Notes: generated from the sequence alone by a model not told the origin. Shown: positions 25,740 through 35,101, counted from the stretch's first letter. The stretch is DNA of 64,000 bases from Labrenzia sp. OB1 (GCF_001624695.1 NZ_JSEP01000005.1:266126-330125); one strand, 5' to 3'. Numbers and translations are program-made.

Positions 25740-27371
25740 AAGCGCCTTCGCCTGCTCGCGAAGGGTGAACTTCTGGATCTTGCCGGTTGAGGTTTTGGGA
25801 AGTTCACAGAATACGATTGTCCTTGGAGCCTTGAAATTTGCAAGGTGCTCCCGGCAGAAGGCGATCAGATCCGTATCGCTGGCCGTCGCGCCCTGCCGGA
25901 GTTCCACAAAGGCGCAGGGTGTCTCGCCCCATTTTTCGTCCGGCCGGGCCACGACCGCGGCGGCCTGTACATCCGGATGTTTGTAGAGCACTTCCTCCAC
26001 CTCGATGGACGAGATGTTCTCACCGCCCGAAATGATGATGTCCTTGGACCGGTCCTTGAGCTGGATATAGCCGTCAGGATGCATCACCCCGAGATCGCCT
26101 GAATGGAACCAGCCACCGGCAAACGCTTCTTCGGTGGCAGCCGTGTTCTTCAGATAGCCCTTCATCACCACATTGCCCCGGAACATCACCTCGCCGAGGG
26201 TCTGGCCGTCGGCGGGAACGGGTTCCAGAGTCTGCTGGTCGAGCACGGCCAGATCTTCCAGGGCGACATAGCGCACGCCCTGGCGGGCCTTCTTTTGCGC
26301 CTGCCTGTCCAGCGGCAACGCATCCCATTCCGCCTTCCAGTCGTTAACGACGGCGGGGCCGTAAACTTCGGTCAGGCCGTAGAGATGGGTGACGTTGAAA
26401 CCGGCTGTCTTCATGGCGGCAAGAACGCTTTCCGGCGGCGGCGCGGCGGCGGTGAAGAATTCGACCGGATGATCCAGCGCGCGTTTCTGGTCGGGTGCCG
26501 CGTTCAGGAGCGTCGACATGATGATCGGCGCGCCGCACAGATGGGTGACCTTTTCGTCGGCGATCAAATCCCACATCGGTTTCGGCCTGACCCAGCGCAG
26601 ACACACATGGGTGCCGGCAACCACCGACAGCGACCAGGGAAAGCACCAGCCGTTGCAGTGAAACATCGGCAGGGTCCACAGGTAGACCGGGTGCGAGGTC
26701 ATGGCGGCGGTGATCACATTGGCCTGGGCCAGAAGATAGGCACCGCGATGGTGATAGACAACGCCCTTGGGATTGCCCGTCGTCCCCGAGGTATAGTTGA
26801 GAGCGATCGCATCCCATTCATCCTCGGGCAGTGACCAGGAATAGTCCGGATCGCCGGATTGCAGGAATTCCTCGTAGTCGAGGGTGCCAAGACGTGCGCC
26901 ATCCTGGGGGAACTCGGGATCGGAGTAATCGATCACGGTTGGGCGGACACTGGCGAGCGACAGTGATTCCTGCACGACCGGAGCATATTCACGGTCGGTA
27001 ATCAGGACCTTGCAATCGGCGTGATCCAGCTGGAAGGCGATGACACCCGCGTCCAGGCGGGTGTTCATGGAATGAAGCACCGCGCCCGACATGGGCACAC
27101 CGTAGTGGGCTTCGAGCATCGGCGGCACATTGGGAAGCATCACGCTGACTGTGTCGTTCCGCCCGACACCGAGGTTGGCGAGTGCGGAAGCGAGCTGGCG
27201 CGCACGGCGGTAAAAGCTGCGGTAATCGGTGCGCTGATTGCCATGAATGATCGCGGTGGTGTCGGGAAACACATCCGCGGCCCGTGCCAGAAAGCTGAGC
27301 GGACTCAGTGCGGCATAGTTCGCGGTTGTCTTATCGAGCCCCCGGGCGAACGGGCTGACACTGGCATCCAT
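25737..27371 (-). CDS. Acyl-CoA synthetase (AMP-forming), medium-chain/DmdB-like
   Basis: 544 residues of the adenylate-forming family. The P-loop-like motif is LNYTSGTTGNPKGVVYHHRG, then YGLTEVYGPA, the hinge GDLGVMHPDGYIQLKDRSKD and the C-terminal catalytic Lys in TSTGKIQKF. It activates a carboxylic acid to the acyl-CoA. The subgroup holds fatty-acid ligases and the methylmercaptopropionate-CoA ligases (DmdB) of marine alphaproteobacteria; the sequence alone does not decide. The TauE exporter gene lies 78 bases upstream on the same strand. Confidence 0.85.
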   Translation of the reverse strand: MDASVSPFARGLDKTTANYAALSPLSFLARAADVFPDTTAIIHGNQRTDYRSFYRRARQLASALANLGVGRNDTVSVMLPNVPPMLEAHYGVPMSGAVLHSMNTRLDAGVIAFQLDHADCKVLITDREYAPVVQESLSLASVRPTVIDYSDPEFPQDGARLGTLDYEEFLQSGDPDYSWSLPEDEWDAIALNYTSGTTGNPKGVVYHHRGAYLLAQANVITAAMTSHPVYLWTLPMFHCNGWCFPWSLSVVAGTHVCLRWVRPKPMWDLIADEKVTHLCGAPIIMSTLLNAAPDQKRALDHPVEFFTAAAPPPESVLAAMKTAGFNVTHLYGLTEVYGPAVVNDWKAEWDALPLDRQAQKKARQGVRYVALEDLAVLDQQTLEPVPADGQTLGEVMFRGNVVMKGYLKNTAATEEAFAGGWFHSGDLGVMHPDGYIQLKDRSKDIIISGGENISSIEVEEVLYKHPDVQAAAVVARPDEKWGETPCAFVELRQGATASDTDLIAFCREHLANFKAPRTIVFCELPKTSTGKIQKFTLREQAKAL

Positions 27372-27449
27372 GGTCTTCCTCCCTCAATCCTTTTTCCGAA
27401 ATCAAAACCGGAATCCGGACAGCACGCAATGCCTCATTGGCAACCGCGC

Positions 27450-28214
27450 CTAGACGAAGAACACGGAAATGCCATCATAGGTCAGTTTGACGCCGATCAC
27501 CGCCATGAAGACGTAGATGATGCCGTAGAAAGTTTCCGCCTTGACGATACGCACCAGGCGAACCCCGGCCAGAGTGGCGATCAGGGCCACCGGAAAAAGC
27601 GTAACCGAGGTCGTCAGATTTGTGGAATCGAATTGGCCGAGAAGAAAATAGGGCACCAGCTTGATGGCATTTATGGTGGCAAAGAAAATCACGGCCGTAC
27701 CGGCAAACAGCATTGGAGCGAGGCGGAGCGGCAGCATATACATCTGGAACGGGGGGCCGCCCGTATGGCTGATAAAGCTGGTGAAACCGGCGACAGCCCC
27801 CCAGAAGGTGCCCTTGGGCACATTGTGGCCCGGTGCGGTGGTTTCCTTGCGCCGAACAAAGACATAGTCGGCGACAAAGGCGATGGAAATGACGCCGACC
27901 AGCAGGGTGACGAAGGAATCGTTGACGTAGGCGGCGGCGGCCCAACCGGCACCGATTCCCACGAGGGCTGCCGGAAACAGGATGATCAGGCTTTTCCAGT
28001 CGGCGCGTCCCTTGTAGGCGAGGAGCGCGATCGCATCCATGACGATCAGGATCGGCAGCATGATGCCCGCTGCCTGCAGCGGCGAAACGACGAGCGCCAT
28101 GACCGGGACGCCGAGCATGGCGAATGTGCCGCCGAAGCCACCCTTGGAAAGGCCGACGAGAAACACGGACGGTATGGCGGCGGCATAAAACCAGGGATCT
28201 GTAATCGGGGACAT
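27450..28214 (-). CDS. TauE/SafE family sulfite/organosulfonate exporter
   Basis: 254 residues with about eight hydrophobic helices. The TauE repeat motif appears as VGLSKGGFGGTFAMLGVPVM near residue 20 and VAGFTSFISHTGGPPFQMYM near residue 145. Family members are inner-membrane carriers for sulfite, sulfoacetate and similar anions. It is the upstream gene of a likely pair with the acyl-CoA synthetase and is divergent from prpE. Confidence 0.88.
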   Translation of the reverse strand: MSPITDPWFYAAAIPSVFLVGLSKGGFGGTFAMLGVPVMALVVSPLQAAGIMLPILIVMDAIALLAYKGRADWKSLIILFPAALVGIGAGWAAAAYVNDSFVTLLVGVISIAFVADYVFVRRKETTAPGHNVPKGTFWGAVAGFTSFISHTGGPPFQMYMLPLRLAPMLFAGTAVIFFATINAIKLVPYFLLGQFDSTNLTTSVTLFPVALIATLAGVRLVRIVKAETFYGIIYVFMAVIGVKLTYDGISVFFV

Positions 28215-28420
28215 GAGCTTTGAAGGCGGGATCTGGGATCAGGACAGGACCGGCAGACAAGCATGCCAGAATGATTACGTAAAGTCCCGACCACCGAATT
28301 GCTTATACGCGGAGGCTTGCATTTCCGCATGCCCTTACAGCACTCTATCGGGCAAAAGCCCGGTTCGGTTCCCATCAGATGATTGCGGCCGTGGCGGGAG
28401 GCTATCTGGGAGGAGAGGTC

Positions 28421-30328
28421 ATGGCGAGCCGGTATCACGAGGTCTATCAGGGCTGGAAGGACGATCCGCTGGCATTCTGGAAGAATGCGGCCTCGGAAAT
28501 CGATTGGATCTCGACATCCGACCGGGTGTTCGATACCGATGAGGGGCGATACGGAAGCTGGTTCCCCGACTGGCAATGCAACACCTGCTACAATTGCCTT
28601 GACCGTCATGTCGAGCGTGGGCGGCCCGGACAGCCGGCGCTGATCTATGACAGCCCGATCACCGGCAGAACCGCAACCTACACCTATTCGGAACTGCTGG
28701 AGGAGGTCGAGGCACTTGCCTGCGTTCTTGCGGACCAGGGACTGGAGAAGGGTGACCGGGCGATCCTCTACATGCCGATGACGCCGCACGCGGTGATGGC
28801 GATGCTCGCCTGCGCGCGCCTGGGTGTCGTTCATTCCGTCGTCTTCGGTGGTTTCGCCGCAAATGAACTGGCGACCCGCATCGACGATGCCACCCCGAAA
28901 ACCATTATCGCCGCGTCCTGCGGCATCGAGCCGGGCCGGGTGATCGCCTATAAACCGCTGATCGATGCGGCGATCGAGCAGGCGAGGCACAAGCCGGAAA
29001 GCTGTCTTGTGTTCCAGAGAGAGGAACTGACAGCCGGTCTGGTGGAGGGCAGGGACCATGATCTCGGCGCCCTGCAGGAGGAGGCAAAGACAGCCGGCCG
29101 GCGAATTGCCCCGGTTCCGGTCAAGGCCACCGACCCGCTTTATATTCTTTACACTTCCGGCACGACCGGCCAGCCGAAAGGAGTGGTGCGCGACAATGGC
29201 GGCCATATGGTCGCGCTCAAATGGTCGATGAGCAATCTCTACGATATCCAGCCGGGGGAGGTCTTCTGGGCCGCGTCCGATGTCGGCTGGGTGGTCGGTC
29301 ATTCCTACATCTGTTATGCGCCGCTGCTGCATGGCTGCACGACTGTCGTGTTCGAGGGCAAGCCGGTGGGCACGCCTGACGCGGGTGTCTTCTGGCGGGT
29401 GATTTCGGACCACGACGTGGTGTCGCTCTTCACGGCACCGACGGCCTTCCGGGCGATCCGCAAGGAAGACCCCAACGGGGAACTGATCGAGAAATACGAC
29501 CTGTCACGATACCGGTCGCTGTTCCTGGCCGGCGAACGCGCCGACCCCGAAACTGTCAATTGGGCGATCGACAAACTGCAGGTGCCGGTTATCGATCACT
29601 GGTGGCAGACCGAGACCGGCTGGTGCATTGTCGGCAACCCGCTCGGTCTCGGGCAATTGCCGGTGAAACCCGGTTCCCCCACGGTTCCCATGCCCGGATA
29701 CGACGTGCAGGTGCTGGACGATGCCGGCCATCCGCTGGGAACGAACACGCTGGGCAACATCGTTGTGAAACTGCCCTTGCCGCCGGGCGCGCTGCCGACG
29801 CTCTGGAATGCCGACGAGCGGTTTTTCGACGCCTATCTGGCGGAATTTCCCGGCTACTACAAGACATCCGATGCCGGGGTGATCGATGACGACGGCTATC
29901 TGTCGATCATGGCGCGGACAGACGATATCATCAATGTTGCCGGCCACAGACTGTCCACCGGTGGCATGGAAGAGGTTCTGGCGGGCCATCCCGATGTTGC
30001 CGAATGCGCGGTGATCGGTATTGCGGACAAGCTGAAAGGCCAGTTGCCCTGCGGGTTCGTGGTGCTGAAATCAGGCGTTGACCGCTCCCATGACGAGATT
30101 GAAAAGGAACTTGTCAAACTGGTGCGCGAGAAGATCGGACCTGTTGCCGCCTTCAAGATCGCGATTACGGTGGAGCGTCTTCCCAAGACCCGGTCAGGCA
30201 AGATCCTGCGCGGCACGATGCGCCAGATTGCTGATGGCGAGACCTACAGGATGCCGGCGACCATCGATGATCCGGCGATCCTGGATGAAATCAGCGACGC
30301 CTTGAAAACACACGGTATTTCCGTTTGA
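28421..30328 (+). CDS. prpE: Propionyl-CoA synthetase
   Basis: 635 residues, acetyl-CoA synthetase-like. After ATG 28421 (RBS GGAGAGG) come RYHEVYQGWKDDPLAFWKNA, the family-typical CNTCYNCLDRHVERGRPGQP, the adenylation loop LYTSGTTGQPKGVV, WWQTETGWCI and the hinge RTDDIINVAGHRLSTGGMEE; the acyl-transfer Lys is in KTRSGKILRGTM. The CYNCLDRH start and PrpE-like length favour propionate (or acetate) as substrate, feeding the methylmalonyl-CoA or methylcitrate path. No other prp genes are in the window. Confidence 0.9.
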   Translation: MASRYHEVYQGWKDDPLAFWKNAASEIDWISTSDRVFDTDEGRYGSWFPDWQCNTCYNCLDRHVERGRPGQPALIYDSPITGRTATYTYSELLEEVEALACVLADQGLEKGDRAILYMPMTPHAVMAMLACARLGVVHSVVFGGFAANELATRIDDATPKTIIAASCGIEPGRVIAYKPLIDAAIEQARHKPESCLVFQREELTAGLVEGRDHDLGALQEEAKTAGRRIAPVPVKATDPLYILYTSGTTGQPKGVVRDNGGHMVALKWSMSNLYDIQPGEVFWAASDVGWVVGHSYICYAPLLHGCTTVVFEGKPVGTPDAGVFWRVISDHDVVSLFTAPTAFRAIRKEDPNGELIEKYDLSRYRSLFLAGERADPETVNWAIDKLQVPVIDHWWQTETGWCIVGNPLGLGQLPVKPGSPTVPMPGYDVQVLDDAGHPLGTNTLGNIVVKLPLPPGALPTLWNADERFFDAYLAEFPGYYKTSDAGVIDDDGYLSIMARTDDIINVAGHRLSTGGMEEVLAGHPDVAECAVIGIADKLKGQLPCGFVVLKSGVDRSHDEIEKELVKLVREKIGPVAAFKIAITVERLPKTRSGKILRGTMRQIADGETYRMPATIDDPAILDEISDALKTHGISV

Positions 30329-30464
30329 TAAATCGAAACGCCGGTGACGGAGGCCAATAACGGCCATCGACAGCGCCTGTTTTGCCTCTTAATGTCGGGC
30401 CGCCGCGCAGCGGCCCGTGTCTCTGACGCGGTGCGAATTTACTCAAGCAGCCGTGAGGGTTTCC

Positions 30465-31256
30465 GTGTCTTTGGAAAATAAGGTCGCCATCGTAACCGGT
30501 GCAGCCCGGGGTATAGGGCTCGCCATCGCCAGGCGTTTCGTCATGGACGGCGCGAAGGTCGTGATCGCCGATGTTGACGATGAGGCCGGAGAGGCCGCGG
30601 CCGGGGATCTGAGTTCCCTGGGCGATGCAATGTATATCCACTGCAATGTTGCCGAGCGCCTGGACGTGCGCAATCTGGTCGCAGAAACGCTGAACGCCCA
30701 TGGCGACATCGATGTTCTGGTCAACAATGCCGGAATTGTCGCCGGGGCCGACTTCCTGGAGCTGGAAGAAGATGATTTCGACCGGGTTCTTTCCATCAAC
30801 CTGAAGGGGGCCTTCCTGTGTTCGCAGGCGGTTGCCCGCCACATGGTCGAGAAGGTGGAAGGCGGCGGCGCTCCGGGTTGCATCGTCAACATGTCGTCGA
30901 TCAATGCGGTTCTGGCGATCCCCAACCAGATCCCCTACTGCGTCTCCAAGGGGGGGCTGTCGCAGCTGACCAAGGCGACCTCGCTGTCGCTGGCCCAATA
31001 TGGCATCCGGGTCAACGCGGTCGGTCCGGGATCGATCATGACCGATATGCTCGCAAGCGTGAACGATGATCCTGCCGCGAAGAACCGCATCATGTCCCGC
31101 ACGCCAATGCTGCGGATCGGCGAGCCGTCCGAGATTGCCGGCGTTGTCGCCTTCCTGGCGTCCGAAGATGCCAGCTACGTCACCGGGCAGACCGTCTTTG
31201 CCGATGGCGGCAGGTTGCCGCTGAACTATACGGTCGCCGTGCCGGACGAGGATTAA
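30465..31256 (+). CDS. SDR family oxidoreductase
   Basis: 263 residues, classical short-chain dehydrogenase. Cofactor motif TGAARGIGLAIA, then Asp in VIADVDD (favouring NAD+), NNAG, catalytic Ser in NMSSINA and YxxxK as YCVSKGG; the C-terminal ASYVTGQTVFADGGRL closes the fold. The start is a GTG at 30465 with GAGGG five bases upstream. Substrate unknown; about 136 bases downstream of prpE in the same direction. Confidence 0.88.
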   Translation: MSLENKVAIVTGAARGIGLAIARRFVMDGAKVVIADVDDEAGEAAAGDLSSLGDAMYIHCNVAERLDVRNLVAETLNAHGDIDVLVNNAGIVAGADFLELEEDDFDRVLSINLKGAFLCSQAVARHMVEKVEGGGAPGCIVNMSSINAVLAIPNQIPYCVSKGGLSQLTKATSLSLAQYGIRVNAVGPGSIMTDMLASVNDDPAAKNRIMSRTPMLRIGEPSEIAGVVAFLASEDASYVTGQTVFADGGRLPLNYTVAVPDED

Positions 31257-31271
31257 GCGTCTTCCTGCCGC

Positions 31272-33134
31272 TTAAGCCATTTCTTCCTCGGCTCCGAACT
31301 GGAGCCGGGCGAGCTTGGCGTAAAGGCCGTCGGCGGCGCTGAGTTCAGCGTGGGTTCCGGTTTCGACAATCCGTCCTCCCTCCATCACCAGGATCCTGTC
31401 GGCTTTCAACACGGTTGCAAGCCGGTGGGCGATCACCAGCGTGGTGCGGTTTTCCATCAGCCGGTCGAGTGCCTGCTGGACGAGGTTCTCGCTTTCCGCA
31501 TCGAGAGCGCTGGTGGCCTCGTCAAGGAGCAGGACCGGGGCGCTCTTGAGGACAGCTCTCGCGATGGCGATCCGCTGGCGCTGGCCTCCAGAGAGGGTTA
31601 TGCCGCGCTCGCCCACCATGGTGTCGTAGCCGTTCGTCATTGTTTCGATGAAAGGCGCGGCAAGGGCTGCCTGCGCGGCGGTGATGATTTCTTCCCGGGA
31701 GGCGCCGGGCCGGCCATAGGCGATGTTCTCCGCAATGCTTGCACCGAAAATGGCCGTGTCCTGGGGGACCAGGGCAATGTGCCCGCGCAGGTCTTGCGGA
31801 TCGAGCTGTCTTATATCCACGCCGTTCAGCCGGATGCATCCCGCCGTCGGGTCGTAGTAGCGCATCAGAAGGCTGAAGAGTGTTGATTTGCCGGCTCCTG
31901 ACGGGCCGACCACCGCCACGGTTTCACCGGGAGAAACCGTCAGCGCCAGGTCGGTGAGAACGGGCAGGGACTTGCTGTTTTCATATGCGAAGGAAACGTG
32001 GTCGAAGGATATTTCGCCCCTTGGCGTTTCGGGCAGGCGGACGGGATCGGCGGGCGCGCTGATTTCCGGCTGGATTTCCAGAAGTTCGGAGAGACGCTCG
32101 GCGGCGCCCGCTGCCTGGGAGAGTTCACCCCAGACCTCCGACAATGCAGCCAGGGATCCGGCCGCCAGGATCGAGTAGAGCAGGAACTGGCTCAGCTCAC
32201 CGCCGGTGATGCGGCCGGAGAAGACATCGCTGGCACCGATCCACAGAACCGCGACAATGCTGGCGCCGATGACGAAAATCGCAAAACCGGTCAGTGCCGC
32301 ACGGGCCATGATCGCCTGGCGGGCCGCCTGAAACGCGGCCTCGACTGCGCTGCGGTAATGATCTGCACTGCGGCTCTCATGGGTGAAAGCCTGCAGGGTG
32401 CGGACCGCGCCGAGCATTTCGCCGGCGAAGGCGGAGGCGTCCGCGAGCGTGTCCTGGGCAAAGCGGGACCTTTTGCGCACCTGGCGTCCGAAGCCCAGAA
32501 TCGGAACAAGAATGACGGGGATTGCCGCCAGGACAATGACGGAGAGGCGGGGGCTGGTGACGACCATCATCACCGATGCGCCGGCGAACATGATCAGGTT
32601 GCGCATGGCAAGCGAGGCGCTCGCGCCGAAGGCCGACTTGATCTGCGTCGTGTCCGCTGTCAGGCGGGAGAGGATTTCTCCGGATTTCGCGCTGTCATAG
32701 AAGGCGGGGCTGAGCCGGGTCAGATGGGCAAAGACATCCGAGCGGACGTCGCTCACCACCCGTTCGCTGATCCACATCACCAGGAAATAACGGATGGAGC
32801 TTGCCAGGGCCAAAGCGCAGACGACCCCGACAAGGACGGCGAAGTAGGAGTTGACCAGAGCCGGGTCATCGGCCCCGAACCCGAAGTCGATCATCCGGCG
32901 GACGGCAGCGGGCAGGATCAGGGTGATGACGGCCGCAGAAAACAACGCGACGATCGCGGCTGTCACGAAACCCTTGTGTCTCAGCAGATAGGGCAGCAGC
33001 CGGGTCAACGGCCTGAGCGACTTTCGCGATGATCCCGCTGGGGAGTTTATGTCTGTAGCTTGGGCGTCGGCCAAAGGGGTCTCCTCGTCGTTTGCGACCG
33101 TCTTTAACATGTTCGGCGACGGGCTCAATGCCAT
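31272..33134 (-). CDS. ABC exporter with fused membrane and ATPase domains (ABCB/MsbA type)
   Basis: 620 residues: six transmembrane helices (about 45-335), then an ATPase with Walker A GPSGAGKST, Q-loop, signature LSGGQRQRIAIARA, Walker B LLLDEATSALDAESE and His in IAHRLATV. It is a homodimeric inner-membrane exporter for lipids, lipid A precursors or drugs. Sharing this spot with rpmE is common in rhizobia. A later ATG (33110) is an alternative start. Convergent with the SDR gene. Confidence 0.93.
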   Translation of the reverse strand: MALSPSPNMLKTVANDEETPLADAQATDINSPAGSSRKSLRPLTRLLPYLLRHKGFVTAAIVALFSAAVITLILPAAVRRMIDFGFGADDPALVNSYFAVLVGVVCALALASSIRYFLVMWISERVVSDVRSDVFAHLTRLSPAFYDSAKSGEILSRLTADTTQIKSAFGASASLAMRNLIMFAGASVMMVVTSPRLSVIVLAAIPVILVPILGFGRQVRKRSRFAQDTLADASAFAGEMLGAVRTLQAFTHESRSADHYRSAVEAAFQAARQAIMARAALTGFAIFVIGASIVAVLWIGASDVFSGRITGGELSQFLLYSILAAGSLAALSEVWGELSQAAGAAERLSELLEIQPEISAPADPVRLPETPRGEISFDHVSFAYENSKSLPVLTDLALTVSPGETVAVVGPSGAGKSTLFSLLMRYYDPTAGCIRLNGVDIRQLDPQDLRGHIALVPQDTAIFGASIAENIAYGRPGASREEIITAAQAALAAPFIETMTNGYDTMVGERGITLSGGQRQRIAIARAVLKSAPVLLLDEATSALDAESENLVQQALDRLMENRTTLVIAHRLATVLKADRILVMEGGRIVETGTHAELSAADGLYAKLARLQFGAEEEMA

Positions 33135-33396
33135 AGGTCAAGTCCGGGTGCACGGTGGGGGTGGCCATGCCCCGGGGAGCCCGGGAGAAGTGTAGGCGCA
33201 CACGCCGCTTTCTTTCCGGAAGACAGGAGAAGATTGCCGGATTTTGCCCCTTGTCTTGCCATGCGCCTTGGGGTATATCCCCGCTTCATGTTTCTGAGGG
33301 CGGCGTCCGCATCCGGATCGGCGGCCCTTTATCTCGTTTGCGCTGACGTTGCGACTTTTACGGAAAGACGTTTCGAGGCGTTTGAAAGGACCGGTC

Positions 33397-33621
33397 ATGA
33401 AAGCGGATATCCATCCCGACTACCACACCATCAAGGTCGTCATGACCGATGGTACCGAATTCACCACCCGCTCCACCTATGGTGCGGAAGGCGACACCCT
33501 GCAGCTCGACATCGATCCGACGTCTCATCCGGCCTGGACCGGCGGCGACCGTCAGTTGATGGACCGCGGCGGACGCGTGTCCCGCTTCAAGAACAAGTTT
33601 GCTGGTTTCCTGGGTTCCTGA
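33397..33621 (+). CDS. rpmE: 50S ribosomal protein L31, zinc-free form
   Basis: 74 residues, [20 protein letters not shown], then [20 protein letters not shown] and [20 protein letters not shown]. It matches ribosomal protein L31 of the central bridge between subunits. The CxxC zinc ligands are absent, there being no cysteine. ATG 33397 follows GAAAGGA. Own terminator at 33651-33678; divergent from the ABC exporter gene. Confidence 0.95.
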   Translation: MKADIHPDYHTIKVVMTDGTEFTTRSTYGAEGDTLQLDIDPTSHPAWTGGDRQLMDRGGRVSRFKNKFAGFLGS

Positions 33622-33650
33622 TCAATCTTCGACAACTGCTTCGTTTTCGA

Positions 33651-33678
33651 AAAACCCGGCCTCTGGCCGGGTTTTTTT
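33651..33678 (+). terminator. Terminator of rpmE
   Basis: AACCCGGCC pairs with GGCCGGGTT around TCT, followed by seven Ts; 30 bases after the stop. Confidence 0.9.
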
Positions 33679-33747
33679 GTTTTTAAAAGCTGCGCGGAAA
33701 CAGGCTACCTGCCCGCCACTTTGAAATCGATCTGAAACGGGCAAACT

Positions 33748-33774
33748 AAAAAAGCCGCCCGGAGGCGGCTTTTT
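33748..33774. terminator. Terminator of the DUF1465 gene (works both ways)
   Basis: AAAAAGCCGCC pairs with GGCGGCTTTTT around four bases; it lies 22 bases past the DUF1465 stop on the minus strand. Confidence 0.88.
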
Positions 33775-33796
33775 GAGTGGAACTTCCGGAACGGCG

Positions 33797-34339
33797 TCAG
33801 CCGATGTTGCCGAAGGCAGCGTTGAGCTGGCTGATCTGCGATGCGACCGGATTGTCGTTGTTGGCTTCTTCGGACCGCTCCGTCTCATCCTTGCGATAGA
33901 GCATCTTGTCGAGATGCACCACGCGTTCCTGAAGGCGGGTCGAACGTTCGACGAGATCGCGCAGGGTATCGGGAAGCTCTTCCCAGGTCGGGCCGCCGGA
34001 CGCGCTGCTCAATTTGTCGAGGCGAACCTTGTTCTTGTCGCTACCGGCCTGTTCGCGGGACATTTCGCCCTCGTTCACGGCCCGCTGCAGCAAAAGCCAG
34101 GAGGCGAGTTGCATCAACCGGGTCGTCAGGCGCATGGATTCGGTGGCATAGGCGAGCGAAGTCGGGCGCGGAAGCTGCTTGGCTTCCTCGCGGCCGGCTC
34201 CGTCCAGATACATGGCTGTTTCTTCCACAAGCGACATGCCTTCCTGAAACAGGCTCTGAAAGTTGTCGGAGCTGGCCAGGTGATGCGCTATGTGTACCGT
34301 TTCAACAGGACCACCAGCTTTTTTCATGTCTTCCGTCAT
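33797..34339 (-). CDS. DUF1465 family protein
   Basis: About 180 residues, mostly helical: NFQSLFQEGMSLVEETAMYL, the family block RPTSLAYATESMRLTTRLMQ, then LASWLLLQRAVNEGEMS and a coiled-coil part with RDLVERSTRLQERVVHLDKM. DUF1465 is an alphaproteobacterial family that neighbours rpmE; its role is unknown. ATG 34339 is used (GAGG upstream at about 12 bases); ATG 34327 and 34378 are alternatives. Confidence 0.85.
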   Translation of the reverse strand: MTEDMKKAGGPVETVHIAHHLASSDNFQSLFQEGMSLVEETAMYLDGAGREEAKQLPRPTSLAYATESMRLTTRLMQLASWLLLQRAVNEGEMSREQAGSDKNKVRLDKLSSASGGPTWEELPDTLRDLVERSTRLQERVVHLDKMLYRKDETERSEEANNDNPVASQISQLNAAFGNIG

Positions 34340-34539
34340 AGGATTACTGCGCCTCAATTGCTCTTCCGGTTGAACCATGCATCTCTTCAAAAACTGACCC
34401 AGGATAATACACCCGGGACAATGTGTTCTTTTTTGGAACAATGCAGGTCTTCATGCCATTTACTGAGCAATCCGTGTGCCATTTACAAAGGTAAACAGCC
34501 ATTAACCAGAACATCGACACTGTACTATGAGGTTGAGGT

Positions 34540-34568
34540 AAAAAAAAGAGCCGCTGGAATGCGGCTCT
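34540..34568 (-). terminator. Intrinsic terminator of the small RNA candidate
   Basis: On the minus strand AGAGCCGC (plus 34561-34568) pairs with GCGGCTCT (plus 34547-34554) around ATTCCA, followed by T8. It points left with no adjacent protein-gene stop; the nearest one (DUF1192) is about 190 bases upstream. Confidence 0.85.
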
Positions 34569-34625
34569 GAGTCATTAACAGGGAGGCGTCAAACAGAGTG
34601 GACAGGAGCCACTCGTATCCAGATG
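34540..34625 (-). ncRNA. Small RNA candidate with two anti-Shine-Dalgarno motifs
   Basis: On the minus strand a possible promoter (TTAATC at plus 34655-34660, 17-base spacer, TATACA at plus 34632-34637) precedes an 86-nt stretch. It has a hairpin GAGTGG/CCACTC (plus 34596-34614) whose loop shows CTCCTG, a second exposed motif GCCTCCC (plus 34581-34587), and a perfect 8-bp terminator with eight Ts. Exposed CCUCC-type loops are typical of alphaproteobacterial trans-acting RNAs such as the alpha-r14 group. The family call is uncertain; the same terminator could also end a read-through DUF1192 transcript. Confidence 0.5.
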
Positions 34626-34754
34626 ACTGGATGTATAAATTTATAATTTGGAAAGATTAACAGGAGGTAAACAAGTTAATTTTTATCTGTTCCGTTTACT
34701 GCAGAATTCGGATGCGGGTGGAGTTTATTTCAATTTTTACAGAAATTTGCCAAG

Positions 34755-34952
34755 TTATTTCTGAAAAATAGAGTTGGCTGCATCGCGAATATTCTCACGT
34801 TGCTCAATTTCTCGCTGGGTGCGGTTAATTTCGTCGGCCAGCGCCTCGATCCGCTCCGCAAGATCGGTCTCTGAAAGTGTGGACAATTCTTCGCCAACGG
34901 TGATTGTGCCGGAGGCGGGTTTCCTGGGGACATCTTCGTCAAACAGACCCAT
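34755..34952 (-). CDS. DUF1192 family protein
   Basis: 65 residues: MGLFDEDVPRKPASGTITVG, then LSTLSETDLAERIEALADEI and NRTQREIEQRENIRDAANSI. The N-terminal LFDED and the coiled helix are typical of DUF1192, a small alphaproteobacterial family of unknown role. It is divergent from the quinone oxidoreductase gene, a recurrent arrangement as far as I recall. Confidence 0.85.
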   Translation of the reverse strand: MGLFDEDVPRKPASGTITVGEELSTLSETDLAERIEALADEINRTQREIEQRENIRDAANSIFQK

Positions 34953-35101
34953 TGTGGCATTCCCTCACGCATGACCGGCGAATTCGTTCGCTGGCGCTTG
35001 TCTGATCCGCAGTCTTTCAAATAGGTTCATAGCGAATTTACCATATGCCAGGCACGGATCGCCTAGCCAGTCCCAAAATGAACCAAAAACGAGAGGGTGC
35101 T

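Larger units (their letters stand above)
34340..34754. other. AT-rich intergenic region between DUF1465 and DUF1192
   Basis: 415 bases, clearly richer in A/T than its surroundings. It holds the small-RNA candidate at 34540-34625 (minus), an unused AGGAGGT at 34663-34669 (plus) with no open frame of note behind it, and the promoter of the DUF1465 gene, which was not pinned down. Confidence 0.5.

Noticed and set aside
28046..29413. Minus-strand 455-residue frame
   Set aside because: Antisense to propionyl-CoA synthetase and overlapping the TauE gene in another frame; no conserved domain.
30396..30417. CGGGCCGC/GCGGCCCG hairpin as terminator of prpE
   Set aside because: No T-run follows; it may be a stability element but not a clear intrinsic terminator.
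31998..33032. Plus-strand 344-residue frame
   Set aside because: Antisense shadow of the ABC exporter gene.
34663..34740. Small gene behind AGGAGGT in the DUF1465-DUF1192 gap
   Set aside because: No ATG, GTG or TTG at a proper distance opens a frame of useful length.
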